This document shows, piece by piece, positions 17,167 through 26,956 of a stretch of DNA of 64,000 nucleotides. Positions within the stretch are counted from its first letter, which is position 1. Each line of letters begins with the position of its first letter. The position numbers and the translations under genes were made by a program. The DNA is taken from the NCBI RefSeq assembly GCF_003052585.1, contig NZ_QASN01000021.1, positions 1 through 64,000 of the forward strand, in the 5' to 3' direction. The notes beneath the pieces are model-generated. The model did not search any database and was not told the DNA's origin. It worked only from the letters and a program-made list of their open reading frames with translations. This DNA is from Pseudomonas mangrovi (GTDB lineage Bacteria; Pseudomonadota; Gammaproteobacteria; Pseudomonadales; Pseudomonadaceae).

Positions 17167-17190
17167 TGACCGGATAGTTTTATCTGGTCA
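17167..17190. promoter_or_regulatory. 24-bp palindrome, likely operator of acyl-CoA dehydrogenase 1
   Basis: TGACCGGATA and TATCTGGTCA are 10-bp inverted arms (one mismatch) around GTTT, about 95 bp upstream of the start codon. The size and symmetry suit a TetR- or GntR-type dimer. The regulator is unknown. Confidence 0.45.
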
Positions 17191-17216
17191 CACGGAAATC
17201 TCCCCTGACAGAAATG

Positions 17217-17242
17217 AAAAAGCCCGCACAAGGCGGGCTTTT
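17217..17242 (-). terminator. Terminator of acyl-CoA dehydrogenase 2
   Basis: AAGCCCGC and GCGGGCTT pair around ACAAG. On the minus strand a T-run follows. It separates paralogues 2 and 1 into different transcripts. Confidence 0.8.
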
Positions 17243-17258
17243 CCGGATCACGCAGTGA

Positions 17259-19055
17259 TCAGACGGCGAAGTGCTCCGGGGTCATCTGCATCATGCAGTC
17301 GCTACCGGCAGCCAGCGCCAACTGATGGGCGGCGGTGCGCGGCAGGATGCGCTTGAAGTAGAACTCGCAGGTCATCAGCTTCGACTCGTAGAAGGCCTTC
17401 TCGCTGCTGCCTTCGGCCAGCTTCTGCTCGGCGACCAGCGCCATCTGCAGCCAGAAGTGCGCCAGCACCACGTAGCCGGAGAACATCAGGAAGTCCACCG
17501 AGGCGGCACCGACTTCGTCCGGGTTCTTCATCGCGGCCATGCCGATCTGCTGGACCATCTCGCCCCACTGCTGGTTGAGCTTGGCCAGTTGCGCCACCTG
17601 CGCCTTGAACTTGCCGTGCTCGGCATTTGCTTCGCAAAGCTTGTGCACGCGCTTGCTGAAGCCGCGCAGCAGTTTGCCCTGGCTGCCGAGGACCTTGCGG
17701 CCGAGCAGATCGAGCGCCTGGATGCCGTTGGTGCCTTCGTAGATCGGCGCGATGCGCGCGTCGCGCATCAGTTGCTCCATGCCCCACTCACGGATGTAGC
17801 CGTGGCCGCCGAACACCTGCATGCCCAAGCTGGTGGCCTCAAGGCCCGCTTCGGTCATGAAGGCCTTGCAGATCGGGGTGAGGAACGCCAGCAGGCCCTC
17901 GGCCTCCTCGCGCTTCTCTTCGTCCGGGCTGCGGTGAGCGATGTCGAGCAGCTGGGCGGTGAAGTAGCCGAGCGCACGGCAGCCTTCGTTCAGCGACTTC
18001 ATGGTCAGCAGCATGCGGCGCACGTCCGGGTGCACGATGATCGGGTCGGCCGGCTTGTCCGGCGCCTTCGGCCCGGTCAGCGAACGCATCTGCAGACGGT
18101 CGTTGGCATAGCGCAGGGCGCCTTGGTAGGAAGCCTCGCCGTTGCACAGACCCTGCATGCCGGTACCCAGGCGTGCATGGTTCATCATGGTGAACATGCA
18201 GTTCAGGCCCTTGTTCAGCTCACCGATGAGGAAGCCCTTGGCGCTGTCGAAGTTCATCACGCAGGTGGCCGAAGCCTTGATGCCCATCTTGTGCTCGATC
18301 GAGCCACAGGACACACCATTGCGCTCGGCAACTTCGCCGTCGGCACCGACGTTGAATTTCGGCACGATGAACAGCGAGATGCCCTTGGTCCCCGCCGGGG
18401 CGTCCGGCAGCTTGGCCAGCACCAGGTGAACGATGTTCTCGCTCATGTCGTGCTCGCCGGCGGAGATGAAGATCTTGGTCCCGGAGACCGCGTAACTGCC
18501 GTCTGCCTGAGGCACGGCGCGGGTCTTGATGATGCCCAGGTCAGTGCCGCAATGCGGCTCGGTCAGGCACATGGTGCCGGTCCAGCGACCCTCGGTGAGC
18601 TTGGTCAGGTAGGTCTGCTTCTGCTCTTCGCTGCCGTGGGCGTGGATCGCCGACATGGCGCCGTGGGTCAGGCCCGGGTACATGCCCCAGGAAGTATTGG
18701 CCGCGGCGACCATCTCGCCGATGGCCATCGCCAACGAGCTAGGCAGGCCTTGGCCACCGTAGGCCGGGTCCGACGCCAGGCCATTCCAGCCACCTTCGAC
18801 GTACTGGGCGAAGGCTTCCTTGAAGCCCTTGGGCGTAGTGACCTCGCCGTCCTTCCAGACCGCGCCTTCCTCGTCACCGCTACGGTTCAGCGGCGCCAGG
18901 ACCTGTTCGCAGAATTTGGCGCCTTCCTCGAGGATCGCACCGACCAGGTCTGGAGTGGCATCGACAGCACCGATCGCGGCGTAGGTGGCCGGGTAATCGA
19001 AAACTTCGTCCATCAGGAAGCGCATGTCGCGCAGAGGGGCCTTGTAATCGGGCAT
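17259..19055 (-). CDS. Acyl-CoA dehydrogenase, paralogue 2 of 3
   Basis: It has 598 residues from ATG at 19055 ([20 protein letters not shown]). It shares the layout of its neighbours: [52 protein letters not shown], and RDARIAPIYEGTNGIQALDL. Its role is the FAD-dependent first step of beta-oxidation, passing electrons to electron-transfer flavoprotein. Own terminators on both sides and a PsrA-like box upstream suggest separate control of each paralogue rather than one operon. Confidence 0.92.
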   Translation of the reverse strand: MPDYKAPLRDMRFLMDEVFDYPATYAAIGAVDATPDLVGAILEEGAKFCEQVLAPLNRSGDEEGAVWKDGEVTTPKGFKEAFAQYVEGGWNGLASDPAYGGQGLPSSLAMAIGEMVAAANTSWGMYPGLTHGAMSAIHAHGSEEQKQTYLTKLTEGRWTGTMCLTEPHCGTDLGIIKTRAVPQADGSYAVSGTKIFISAGEHDMSENIVHLVLAKLPDAPAGTKGISLFIVPKFNVGADGEVAERNGVSCGSIEHKMGIKASATCVMNFDSAKGFLIGELNKGLNCMFTMMNHARLGTGMQGLCNGEASYQGALRYANDRLQMRSLTGPKAPDKPADPIIVHPDVRRMLLTMKSLNEGCRALGYFTAQLLDIAHRSPDEEKREEAEGLLAFLTPICKAFMTEAGLEATSLGMQVFGGHGYIREWGMEQLMRDARIAPIYEGTNGIQALDLLGRKVLGSQGKLLRGFSKRVHKLCEANAEHGKFKAQVAQLAKLNQQWGEMVQQIGMAAMKNPDEVGAASVDFLMFSGYVVLAHFWLQMALVAEQKLAEGSSEKAFYESKLMTCEFYFKRILPRTAAHQLALAAGSDCMMQMTPEHFAV

Positions 19056-19107
19056 TGTCGTTCTCCGTGGATTGGGCGCGCGCAAACGGCGGCGCAGGGT
19101 AGAAGTT

Positions 19108-19121
19108 AAAACTACCGTTTG
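19108..19121. promoter_or_regulatory. PsrA-like box upstream of acyl-CoA dehydrogenase 2
   Basis: AAAAC-TACC-GTTTG departs from the PsrA motif (G/C)AAAC-N2-4-GTTT(G/C) only at the first base. It sits 53-66 bp before the start codon, a place suited to repression. PsrA is the TetR-type regulator that responds to long-chain fatty acids in Pseudomonas. Confidence 0.55.
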
Positions 19122-19212
19122 AATCGCGATTCGAGCAATGACCCTGCAGTCGCTGAATGCGCAACCATAAGCGCGAACGCCCCGTCTGGCAAAAGATGCC
19201 GGCCCGGAAATG

Positions 19213-19248
19213 AAAAAAGCCGCTTGCCCGAGGGCAAGCGGCTTTTCA
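19213..19248 (-). terminator. Terminator of acyl-CoA dehydrogenase 3
   Basis: AAAAGCCGCTTGCCC pairs perfectly with GGGCAAGCGGCTTTT across GA: a 15-bp stem with T/A tails. Confidence 0.88.
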
Positions 19249-19262
19249 TCGCAGCGCAGTTA

Positions 19263-21068
19263 TCAGTAGCCGAGCGCGAAGTCTTCCTCGGCCAGATCCA
19301 TCAGGTTGCCAGCGCCGGAGAGCATGGTTTCCACGTGGGTGCGGGTACGCGGCAGGATGCGCTGGAAGTAGAAGCGCGCGGTCTGCAGCTTGGCCTTGTA
19401 GAAGCCTTCTTCCTCGGTGCCGGCAGCCAGTTTCTCGGCAGCCAGGCGAGCCATGTCGGCCCAGAAGTAGGCCAGGCAGGCGTAGCCGGAGTACATCAGG
19501 TAGTCGACCGACGCGGCGCCGACTTCCTCACGATCCTTCATCGCGGCCATGCCGACCTTCATGGTCAGCTCGCCCCACTCCTTGTTGATCTGCGCCAGCG
19601 GTGCGACCAGGTGCTTGATGGCTTCGTTGCCTTCGTTGTTCTGGCAGAACTTGTGCACGATCTTGGTGAAGCCCTTGAGCGCTTCGCCCTGGGTCATCAG
19701 CACCTTGCGGCCCAGCAGGTCGAGCGCCTGAACGCCGGTGGTGCCTTCGTAGAGGCAGGAGATGCGGCTGTCACGCACGTTCTGCTCCATGCCCCACTCG
19801 GCGATGAAGCCGTGGCCACCGTAGATCTGCACGCCATGGTTGGCGGCTTCGAAGCCGGTCTCGGTCATGAACGCCTTGGCGATCGGAGTCAGGAACGCCA
19901 GCATGGCGTCGGCGGCCTTCTTCTCGGCCTCGTCCTGGCTGCGCTGGACGATATCGACCTGCTTGGCAGCGAAGTACAGCATGGCGCGGTTGCCTTCGGC
20001 GAACGCCTTCATGGTCAGCAGCATGCGACGCACGTCGGGGTGCACGATGATCGGGTCAGCAGCCTTCTCGGGCGCCTTCGGACCGGTCAGCGAACGCATC
20101 TGCAGACGCTCGCGAGCGTACTTGATGCCGCCCTGGAAACCGATTTCGGCGTGGGCCAGGCCCTGCAGCGCGGTGCCCAGACGAGCAGTGTTCATGAAGG
20201 TGAACATGCAGTTCAGACCCTTGTTCGGCGGGCCGATCAGGAAGCCGGTGGCACCGTCGAAGTTCATCACGCAGGTCGCGTTGCCGTGGATGCCCATCTT
20301 GTGCTCGAGCGAGCCACAGGAAACCGCGTTGCGCTCGCCCACGCCGCCTTCGGCATTTGGCAGGAACTTCGGCACGATGAACAGCGAGATGCCCTTGGTG
20401 CCTTGCGGGGCATCGGGCAGGCGGGCCAGTACGATGTGGACGATGTTGTCGGCCATGTCGTGTTCGCCAGCGGAGATGAAGATCTTGGTGCCGGAAACCT
20501 TGTAGCTGCCATCAGCCTGCGGCTCGGCCTTGGTGCGCAGCATGCCAAGGTCGGTGCCGCAATGCGGCTCGGTCAGGCACATGGTGCCGGTCCACTCGCC
20601 GGAAACCAGCTTGGTCAGGTAAGTCTGCTGCTGCTCGGGAGTACCGTGCTCGTGCAGGGTGTTCATGGCGCCATGCGACAGACCGGGGTACATGCCCCAG
20701 GACCAGTTGGCCTCGCCAACCATTTCGCTCATGGCCATGCCGAGGGACTCGGGCAGGCCCTGGCCACCCAGTTCGACGTCATGCGCCAGGCTCGGCCAGC
20801 CACCTTCGACGAACTGCTTGTAGGCTTCCTTGAAGCCGGTCGGGGTCTTCACACCGGACTCGCTCCAGGTGCAGCCCTCGAGATCACCCACACGGTTCAA
20901 CGGAGCGATGACTTCTTCACAGAACTTGGCGCCTTCCTCGAGGATGGCATTGACCATGTCCGGCGTGGCGTCCTGGCAGCCCGGTACATTCTGATAGTGG
21001 GCTTCGTAGCCCAGCAGCTCATCACGGACAAAACGGATATCGCGCAAGGGGGCCTTGTAGTCAGGCAT
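19263..21068 (-). CDS. Acyl-CoA dehydrogenase, paralogue 3 of 3
   Basis: This is a 601-residue homologue of the two neighbouring dehydrogenases, starting [20 protein letters not shown]. Signatures are [35 protein letters not shown], and [20 protein letters not shown]. In the last, Asn of the usual YEGTNG is Thr, perhaps reflecting different acyl-chain preference. It catalyses the first step of fatty acyl-CoA beta-oxidation. Of the three it has the best PsrA sites upstream, so fatty acid induction is most likely here. Confidence 0.92.
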   Translation of the reverse strand: MPDYKAPLRDIRFVRDELLGYEAHYQNVPGCQDATPDMVNAILEEGAKFCEEVIAPLNRVGDLEGCTWSESGVKTPTGFKEAYKQFVEGGWPSLAHDVELGGQGLPESLGMAMSEMVGEANWSWGMYPGLSHGAMNTLHEHGTPEQQQTYLTKLVSGEWTGTMCLTEPHCGTDLGMLRTKAEPQADGSYKVSGTKIFISAGEHDMADNIVHIVLARLPDAPQGTKGISLFIVPKFLPNAEGGVGERNAVSCGSLEHKMGIHGNATCVMNFDGATGFLIGPPNKGLNCMFTFMNTARLGTALQGLAHAEIGFQGGIKYARERLQMRSLTGPKAPEKAADPIIVHPDVRRMLLTMKAFAEGNRAMLYFAAKQVDIVQRSQDEAEKKAADAMLAFLTPIAKAFMTETGFEAANHGVQIYGGHGFIAEWGMEQNVRDSRISCLYEGTTGVQALDLLGRKVLMTQGEALKGFTKIVHKFCQNNEGNEAIKHLVAPLAQINKEWGELTMKVGMAAMKDREEVGAASVDYLMYSGYACLAYFWADMARLAAEKLAAGTEEEGFYKAKLQTARFYFQRILPRTRTHVETMLSGAGNLMDLAEEDFALGY

Positions 21069-21169
21069 ATCGGTAAACCTCTGATGGATTTCCTAAGATG
21101 AGCCCCGGCAAATGGGGCGCTTGCTGCTTGGCGTTGGCGACGGTCGGGAGCATCAGGCTGGCCGACAGT

Positions 21170-21196
21170 CAAACAGGCGTTTGAAACATACGTTTA
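21170..21196. promoter_or_regulatory. Tandem PsrA boxes upstream of acyl-CoA dehydrogenase 3
   Basis: CAAAC-AGGC-GTTTG (21170-21183) matches the PsrA consensus exactly. It shares its last G with a second near-site, GAAAC-ATAC-GTTTA (21183-21196). They lie about 100-130 bp before the start codon. Confidence 0.65.
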
Positions 21197-21232
21197 GCCC
21201 CCCGCCTTGTCAAGCAGGCGGGCGGATCCAAG

Positions 21233-21829
21233 TCACGCCCGTTCGTCGACCCGGGATTCACTCGACTCAGCGCCTTCTTCGACGGCGCGATAGGCGCTTG
21301 CGACAGCCGAGCCCTTGCCCTGTCCGCCCGCCTGCGACTGCAGCTCGGCAAGCTCGCCGCGCGCCTGTGCGGCGGTGGCCTGGGCCTGTGCCGCGACGCG
21401 CATGTCCTGCGCCGATGGCTCGGCGGGTGCAAGGGCAGCACGCCGGACCTGGTCCATCTTCGCCAGCGTTGCCTGGGGATCACCGGCCACCGGCGCGGTG
21501 TCGATGCTGACCTCGCCATCGGTCACATAGCTGCGCCCGTCGGGGCCGCGCGTGTAGCTGTAGGTCGGCGAGCCGGCGAGCGCCCCACCCACCGCCGCAT
21601 GCGCCTGCTCATGCACCCGCACCTCGCGGTCGCGCGCTGTCAGATCGGCAATCTCCATCTGCTCCAGACGTAACTGGACCTGTTCCAGCCGATTTTTCTG
21701 AGGCGCCTGATCGGCCGCCGGCTTGCCCGACGCGTCCTTTTCATCAGGCGCAGGCGCGGCCCCACCGACACTCGCGCGCGATGTGGGAGGGGTAACGCTG
21801 GAGGAGTAGGCGAAGGCGCCGATAAGCAT
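21233..21829 (-). CDS. SprA-related putative metalloprotease
   Basis: The start at 21829 (ATG, GGAGTT upstream) gives 198 residues beginning MLIGAFAYSSS. The core RVHEQAHAAVGGALAGSPTY contains an HExxH zinc motif (H73, E74, H77). It is followed by YTRGPDGRSYVTDGEVSID, as in the SprA-related / CJM1_0395 family. The C-terminal 60 residues are Ala/Gln-rich, probably helical. Substrate and location are unknown; no signal peptide is evident. It stands between the acyl-CoA dehydrogenases and a small helical protein gene, on the same strand as the latter. Confidence 0.75.
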   Translation of the reverse strand: MLIGAFAYSSSVTPPTSRASVGGAAPAPDEKDASGKPAADQAPQKNRLEQVQLRLEQMEIADLTARDREVRVHEQAHAAVGGALAGSPTYSYTRGPDGRSYVTDGEVSIDTAPVAGDPQATLAKMDQVRRAALAPAEPSAQDMRVAAQAQATAAQARGELAELQSQAGGQGKGSAVASAYRAVEEGAESSESRVDERA

Positions 21830-21950
21830 GTCGCAACTCCTCGTTCCGCGGCAGGGCGGGACGAAGCGAATGCCGTGTTCCGAATATCGAATGTCGAATG
21901 CCGGCAGGAATGAACCGGCCCGCATCAATGCAGGCCGTGGTGAAGCGGAC

Positions 21951-22208
21951 TCAGGCGGTGGTGTCGATCAGCGTACCGAGCGTTTCGTCGACCGCCTGCA
22001 AGACCTTGGCCCCGGCTTCAACCTCGAGCTTGCCCATCTCCAGCTCCAGCAGCAGGCTGGCGAGATCGGGGGCGGTGGCCGAAGCGGAAGCCGCCCCGGA
22101 AGGAAGACTGGAACCGGCCACCTCGACGGCGGCCTGATCAACGCGACGCTGACCGCTTTGGATACTGGTGAGACCGGAGGTAAAGGCGCTGGCGGAAGAG
22201 ATTTCCAT
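21951..22208 (-). CDS. Small helical protein, function unknown
   Basis: It has 85 residues from ATG at 22208 with AGGAGT 6 bp upstream. The N-terminal stretch ISSASAFTSGLTSIQSGQRR resembles the amphipathic N-terminal helices of flagellar rod and hook proteins (pattern GL.....R.....A..VA). The C-terminus LLLELEMGKLEVEAGAKVLQ resembles small putative motility proteins of the YjfB type. I do not claim a function. It lies just after bioD on the same strand, 84 bp away. Confidence 0.6.
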   Translation of the reverse strand: MEISSASAFTSGLTSIQSGQRRVDQAAVEVAGSSLPSGAASASATAPDLASLLLELEMGKLEVEAGAKVLQAVDETLGTLIDTTA

Positions 22209-22292
22209 GATCGTACTCCTGCATGGACTGATGCCAATTAAAGCCGGTCTCGCCGGAAAAACCTACGAAGAAATGGTTATTGCGGGGCGCCT

Positions 22293-22982
22293 TTATATCG
22301 CTGGACGTAGCCGCGCGATATCCAGCCAGTCAGCCACAGCCACGGCAGACGCATTCTCAAGACGCGGTACCCGGCCCAAACAGGGTGCGGGCAGCCACTG
22401 CTCCAGCGTCGCAAGGTTCTCCTCCAGCCGACTCATCTGCGGATCGAGCAGATTGGCTACCCAGCCGGCCAGCGGCAGACCGTCGGCGATGATCGCCTCG
22501 GCACTGAGCAGCGCATGATTGATGCAGCCCAGGCGCACGCCGACCACCAGAATCACCGGCAGGCCCAGCGCACGAGGCAGCGCGCTGAGCAGCTCCGTCT
22601 CCGAGAGCGGCACGCGCCAGCCGCCCGCGCCTTCGACCAGGGTGAAATCCGCCTGCAGATCGAGCACCCGTCGAACCCTGCCGGCCAGCTGCGCGACATC
22701 CAGAACGACCCCGGCTTCCCGCGCGGCGATATGCGGAGCGATGGCCGGGGCAAATGCATGAGGATTGACCAGCTCATAGGAAAGCGGCGCGGAGCACTGC
22801 GCCAGCAGCGCCAGGGCATCGGCGTTCCTCAGCCCCTCGACGGTGGCTTCGGAGCCGGAGGCCACCGGCTTCACCGCTGCGGTGCTCAGGCCAGTGCGAC
22901 GCGCTGCGCACAGGAGCCCGGCGGCGATGGTGGTCTTGCCGGCGTCGGTATCGGTCCCGGCGATGAAATAGGCCTGTGTCAT
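22293..22982 (-). CDS. bioD: Dethiobiotin synthase
   Basis: The 229-residue protein starts [21 protein letters not shown], the BioD P-loop (GTDTDAGKT). It continues with [11 protein letters not shown] and [14 protein letters not shown], both typical. It carries out ATP-dependent carboxylation and ring closure of 7,8-diaminopelargonic acid to dethiobiotin in the cytoplasm. It is the last gene of bioB-F-H-C-D; its start overlaps the bioC stop by 4 bp. bioA is not in the window. Confidence 0.94.
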   Translation of the reverse strand: MTQAYFIAGTDTDAGKTTIAAGLLCAARRTGLSTAAVKPVASGSEATVEGLRNADALALLAQCSAPLSYELVNPHAFAPAIAPHIAAREAGVVLDVAQLAGRVRRVLDLQADFTLVEGAGGWRVPLSETELLSALPRALGLPVILVVGVRLGCINHALLSAEAIIADGLPLAGWVANLLDPQMSRLEENLATLEQWLPAPCLGRVPRLENASAVAVADWLDIARLRPAI

Positions 22983-23791
22983 CCTGCAATGCCTGACTTC
23001 TTGCGCAGCACGCCGTAGACGACCTGGTAGGTCGCCGGCAGCCCCTGCGGTTGGCGTTGCGCTTCATAGGCGGCGAGGAACGCCTGCAGTCGCGCCCGTC
23101 CGGTCAGGCCACCGGGGCGGCCTGGATTGAGGTTGTGGGCGCCGAGCGCCTTGAGCTCATGGGTCAGCTGGCGCACATCCGGAAAATGCAGCACCTGCGG
23201 CTCGCAGCGCAGCTCGACCAACTCCAGCGAGCTGGCACTGCACAGTTGCTGGTAGTCCGCAAAACGGCGAAAGCGGTTGACGTGCACCAGGCCATCGACC
23301 GCCTGCCAGCTGTCGCGCAACTCCTGCAGGGTACCGACGCACAGACTGCTGAAAGCGAAGACGCCATTGGCTCGCAACACCCGCCGTGCCTCGGACAGGA
23401 CGGCGGAAAAGTCCGCGCACCACTGCAACGCCAGGTTGGAGAAGATCAGGTCGCAGCTCTCGCCGCGAAGGGGCAGGCTTTCCGCATCCCCTGCAACGAA
23501 CGCCTGCGCCGCACCCTGCTCGCGCGCATGCCGCAGCATGCCTTCGGCGATGTCCAGCGCCAGCCCGCTGCTGCCAGGAAAACGCGTCGACAGCGCCCGC
23601 GAGCAGTAACCGGTACCGCAACCGAGATCGAGCCAATGATCGGCTGACAGGTCCAGCGGTAGACGCGCCAGCAGCTGGTCGCTGACGCTGCGCTGCAGGC
23701 CGGCAACGCCGTCGTAGCTGGCCGCCGCGCGGGAGAACGACATTGCAACCTGGCGCTTTTCCGGCAGTATTCCCGTAGTCGCTTCAGTCAT
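22979..23791 (-). CDS. bioC: Malonyl-[acyl-carrier protein] O-methyltransferase
   Basis: The 270-residue SAM-dependent methyltransferase has motif [16 protein letters not shown] and [21 protein letters not shown], typical of BioC. It methylates malonyl-ACP (or CoA) so that the fatty acid pathway can build the pimeloyl chain. Its start overlaps the bioH stop by 8 bp, and its stop overlaps bioD by 4 bp, so translation is probably coupled. Confidence 0.93.
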   Translation of the reverse strand: MTEATTGILPEKRQVAMSFSRAAASYDGVAGLQRSVSDQLLARLPLDLSADHWLDLGCGTGYCSRALSTRFPGSSGLALDIAEGMLRHAREQGAAQAFVAGDAESLPLRGESCDLIFSNLALQWCADFSAVLSEARRVLRANGVFAFSSLCVGTLQELRDSWQAVDGLVHVNRFRRFADYQQLCSASSLELVELRCEPQVLHFPDVRQLTHELKALGAHNLNPGRPGGLTGRARLQAFLAAYEAQRQPQGLPATYQVVYGVLRKKSGIAG

Positions 23792-24515
23792 CGCCAGCCT
23801 CGCCGATGAAGGCGCGGATCGATGCAGCGACCTCGTGCGGCCGCTCGAGGACGAAGGCGTGGCTTGCGCCCTGCAGTATTCCTACCTCGACATCCGCAAC
23901 CAGCTCCAGCAGTGCCTGCGTCGCCGCCACCGGCACCAGTGCGTCGGCGGCGGCGAACAGATGCAGCTGCGGGCCGTTGTACGCCTGCAGCGCCGCGCGG
24001 GTATCCAGCGTGGCAAGCAGGTCAAGGCCTGCCAGCAATGCGTCTGGCTGCTGGAGCGGCGCACCGAGCACCAGCTGTCGCGCCAGCGCGCGGGCATCGG
24101 CACCGGCCTGGGTGCAGAGCAACGCAAAACGCTTGAGCGTCTGCGCCGAATCACTGGCACAGCCGGCGTGAAAGGCATCGAAGGTGGCCGCCGGCATGGC
24201 CGTGGACCAGTCATCGCGCGCCACGAAACAGGCATTGCTGGCCAGGGTGAACAAGCCGCAGCAGCGCTCGCCACGTCGCGCCGCCAGTTGCGCCGCCAGC
24301 ATCCCGCCCAGCGACCAGCCGCCCAGCCAGGCATCGGTCGGCAGACTGGCATCCAGTTCGTCGAGCCAGTCCTGCGGATCGTCGCTGTCCAGCATCGGCA
24401 GCGCTTCGATCTGCACCTTGAGGCGCTCATCCAGGCCGGCGAGCGCCGCCGCCAGCGGCTCCAGCGGCGCGCTGCCCAGGCCCCAGCCCGGCAGCAGAAT
24501 CACCCGATCACGCAT
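23784..24515 (-). CDS. bioH: Pimeloyl-[acyl-carrier protein] methyl ester esterase
   Basis: The start at 24515 ([15 protein letters not shown]) gives 243 residues, near the usual BioH size. It is an alpha/beta hydrolase with nucleophile motif GGWSLGG (Ser68), late Asp in AAADALVP and His in GASHAFVL. It removes the methyl group after chain elongation, yielding pimeloyl-ACP. Its start lies 8 bp inside the end of bioF. Unlike in E. coli, bioH is within the bio cluster, as in other pseudomonads. Confidence 0.92.
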   Translation of the reverse strand: MRDRVILLPGWGLGSAPLEPLAAALAGLDERLKVQIEALPMLDSDDPQDWLDELDASLPTDAWLGGWSLGGMLAAQLAARRGERCCGLFTLASNACFVARDDWSTAMPAATFDAFHAGCASDSAQTLKRFALLCTQAGADARALARQLVLGAPLQQPDALLAGLDLLATLDTRAALQAYNGPQLHLFAAADALVPVAATQALLELVADVEVGILQGASHAFVLERPHEVAASIRAFIGEAGDD

Positions 24516-25674
24516 CGGCGACCTCCGGCCAGCATTGCGCCAGACAGTCGAGCAGCCGATCGAGCTGCGCTTCACTGTGGCTGGCAGTCAGGGTTACCCG
24601 CAGGCGCGCCGTACCGGCCGGCACCGTTGGCGGACGGATGGCACCCACCAGCAAACCACGCTCGCGCAGCCTTGCAGAGAGTTGCAGCGCCCGCTCGCTG
24701 TCGCCCACCAGGATCGGCTGGATCGGCGTCGGGCTGTCCATCAGGCTCAGGCCGATCTCTTCGGCACCCTGGCGGAAGCGCGCGATCAGCCGGGCGAGAT
24801 GCTCACGCCGCCAATGCTCGCTGCGCAGCAGCTCGAGGCTTTTGAGCGTGGCACAGGCCACGGCCGGCGGCTGGCTGGTGGTATAGATGTAGGGCCGGGC
24901 GAACTGAATCAGGGTTTCGATCAGCTCCTCACTGCCGGCGACGAAGGCGCCCGCGGTGCCGAAGCCCTTGCCCAGCGTTCCGACCAGCACCGGCACATCC
25001 TCGATACCCAGGCCGAAGTGCTCGACGATGCCGCCGCCGGTGGCACCGAGCGGACCGAAACCGTGGGCGTCATCGACCATCAGCCAGGCGCCTCGCGCAC
25101 GCGCCGCAGCGCAGAGTGCAGGCAGCTCGGCCAGATCACCGTCCATGCTGAAGACGCCGTCGGTCACCACCAGGGTGTTGCCGTCGGTCTTCTCCAGGCG
25201 GCTGGCGAGGCTGGCGACATCGTTGTGCAGGTAGCGCGAGAAGCGCGCGCCCGAAAGCAGGCCCGCATCCAGCAGCGAGGCATGGTTGAGACGATCTTCG
25301 AGCACGCTGTCGCCGCGGCCGACCAGCGCGGTGACGGCAGCGAGATTGGCCATGTAGCCGGTGGAAAACAGCAGGGCGCGGGGGCGCCCGGTGAACTCGG
25401 CGAGGGCTTCTTCCAGCTCGTGGTGTGGCGTCGAGTGGCCGATCACCAGATGCGAGGCGCCCCCGCCGACACCCCAGCGCGCCACACCCTGCTGCATGGC
25501 GGCGACGACGTCGGGATGGTTGGCCAGCCCGAGATAGTCGTTGGAGCAGAACGCCAGCAGTTCGCGGCCATCGACCTGCACCAGCGGACCCTGCGGGCTT
25601 TCCAGCAACGGGCGCCGGCGGTAGAGGTGGGCGGCGTGGCGCTCGGCCAGGCGAGCTGAAAGATCGAATGTCAT
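24508..25674 (-). CDS. bioF: 8-amino-7-oxononanoate synthase
   Basis: The 388-residue PLP enzyme condenses pimeloyl-ACP/CoA with alanine. [26 protein letters not shown] and [10 protein letters not shown] are family motifs. [12 protein letters not shown] holds the PLP lysine (K236). It follows bioB after a 110-bp gap with two hairpins and overlaps bioH downstream. Confidence 0.94.
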   Translation of the reverse strand: MTFDLSARLAERHAAHLYRRRPLLESPQGPLVQVDGRELLAFCSNDYLGLANHPDVVAAMQQGVARWGVGGGASHLVIGHSTPHHELEEALAEFTGRPRALLFSTGYMANLAAVTALVGRGDSVLEDRLNHASLLDAGLLSGARFSRYLHNDVASLASRLEKTDGNTLVVTDGVFSMDGDLAELPALCAAARARGAWLMVDDAHGFGPLGATGGGIVEHFGLGIEDVPVLVGTLGKGFGTAGAFVAGSEELIETLIQFARPYIYTTSQPPAVACATLKSLELLRSEHWRREHLARLIARFRQGAEEIGLSLMDSPTPIQPILVGDSERALQLSARLRERGLLVGAIRPPTVPAGTARLRVTLTASHSEAQLDRLLDCLAQCWPEVADA

Positions 25675-25694
25675 GGGCGCGAATACCGGCGACG

Positions 25695-25779
25695 GGTGGA
25701 TAACCGCAAGCGGGTTATCCGCCTAATAGAAGGTCGGCTCCGGCGTTTGGTGGATGACGCCTTATTCATCCACCAAACG
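25695..25779. repeat. Two hairpins between bioB and bioF
   Basis: The first is a GGTGGATAACC-type arm (25695-25705) with GGTTATCCGCC (25713-25723). The second is perfect over 14 bp: CGTTTGGTGGATGA (25744-25757) with TCATCCACCAAACG (25766-25779). Neither is followed by a T-run in the direction of transcription. They resemble the GTGGAT/ATCCAC extragenic repeats found elsewhere in Pseudomonas, one of which is at 56223. Confidence 0.65.
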
Positions 25780-25784
25780 GAACC

Positions 25785-26840
25785 TCACGCCGAAGCGGCG
25801 TTGTAGAACAGCTTCGAATCGCGCTGCTCGACCAGCGCCTGCTCGATGGCGGCCTGGTGCACTTCGTCGGCGTGCTCCTCGCGCTCCTCGGGCTTGATGC
25901 CCAGGCGCTGGAACAGTTGCATGTCCTTGCCGGCCTGGGGGTTGGCGGTGGTCAGCAGCTTCTCGCCGTAGAAGATCGAGTTGGCGCCGGCGAAGAACGC
26001 CAGGGCCTGCATCTGATCGTTCATCTGCTCACGGCCGGCGGACAGGCGCACGTGGGACTTCGGCATCATGATCCGCGCCACCGCCAGCATGCGAATGAAG
26101 TCGAACGGATCGACGTCCTGCTCATCGGCCAGCGGCGTGCCCTTGACCTTGACCAGCATGTTGATCGGCACCGACTCCGGATGCTCCGGCAGGTTGGCCA
26201 ACTGGATCAGCAGGCCAGCGCGATCATCCAGCGACTCGCCCATGCCGAGGATGCCGCCGGAGCAGATCTTCATGCCCGCATCGCGCACGTAGGCCAGCGT
26301 CTGCAGGCGCTCGGAATAGGTCCGGGTGGTGATGATATTGCCGTAGAACTCCGGCGAGGTGTCCAGGTTGTGGTTGTAGTAGTCGAGCCCGGCAGCGGCC
26401 AGGGCGCGGGTCTGCTCCTCGTCGAGCTTGCCCAGGGTCATGCAGGTCTCAAGACCCATGGCCTTGACCCCTTCGACCATCTTCAGCACGTAGGGCATGT
26501 CCTTGGCCGAAGGATGCTTCCAGGCGGCGCCCATGCAGAAGCGCGTCGAGCCGATGGCCTTGGCCTCGGCGGCCGCCTCCAGCACCTTCTGCACTTCCAT
26601 CAGTTTCTCTTTGTCGAGGCCGGTGTTGTAGTGACCGGACTGCGGACAGTACTTGCAGTCTTCCGGGCAGGCACCGGTCTTGATCGACAGCAGCGTCGAG
26701 ACCTGCACCCGGTTGGCGTCGAAGTGCTGGCGGTGAACGCCCTGCGCCTGGAACAGCAAATCGTTGAAGGGCTGTTCGAACAGCGCCTTGACCTCGGCCA
26801 GGGACCAGTCGTGACGCAGGGAAGAAGCGTTGGCGCTCAT
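25785..26840 (-). CDS. bioB: Biotin synthase
   Basis: The 351-residue radical-SAM enzyme has the cluster motif [12 protein letters not shown] (Cys58, 62, 65) and [25 protein letters not shown] and [17 protein letters not shown], which supply the second cluster and substrate site. It inserts sulfur into dethiobiotin. It is the first gene of the bio operon and is divergent from comF, with a BirA-like palindrome in the shared upstream region. Confidence 0.96.
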   Translation of the reverse strand: MSANASSLRHDWSLAEVKALFEQPFNDLLFQAQGVHRQHFDANRVQVSTLLSIKTGACPEDCKYCPQSGHYNTGLDKEKLMEVQKVLEAAAEAKAIGSTRFCMGAAWKHPSAKDMPYVLKMVEGVKAMGLETCMTLGKLDEEQTRALAAAGLDYYNHNLDTSPEFYGNIITTRTYSERLQTLAYVRDAGMKICSGGILGMGESLDDRAGLLIQLANLPEHPESVPINMLVKVKGTPLADEQDVDPFDFIRMLAVARIMMPKSHVRLSAGREQMNDQMQALAFFAGANSIFYGEKLLTTANPQAGKDMQLFQRLGIKPEEREEHADEVHQAAIEQALVEQRDSKLFYNAASA

Positions 26841-26924
26841 GCACTATCCTCGTGAAAGCTCTGCCGGCGCCCAGGAAGGATGCGCGACACGGAATGGGCG
26901 GCATCTTTAGCGATGCCCGAAACA

Positions 26925-26956
26925 CTGTCAACCAGGAACGGAATCATGGTTTACAA
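26925..26956. promoter_or_regulatory. BirA-type operator between bioB and comF
   Basis: CTGTCAACC and GGTTTACAA face each other across 14 bp. The right arm matches the BirA arm TTGTAAACC (read in reverse) perfectly; the left has mismatches. It lies 85-116 bp upstream of bioB and covers the comF start codon. Confidence 0.5.

Noticed and set aside
17271..19109. Possible recent duplication (near-identical repeats) among the three acyl-CoA dehydrogenases
   Set aside because: The proteins are clearly diverged along their whole length, with different terminators and upstream sites, so the duplications look old.
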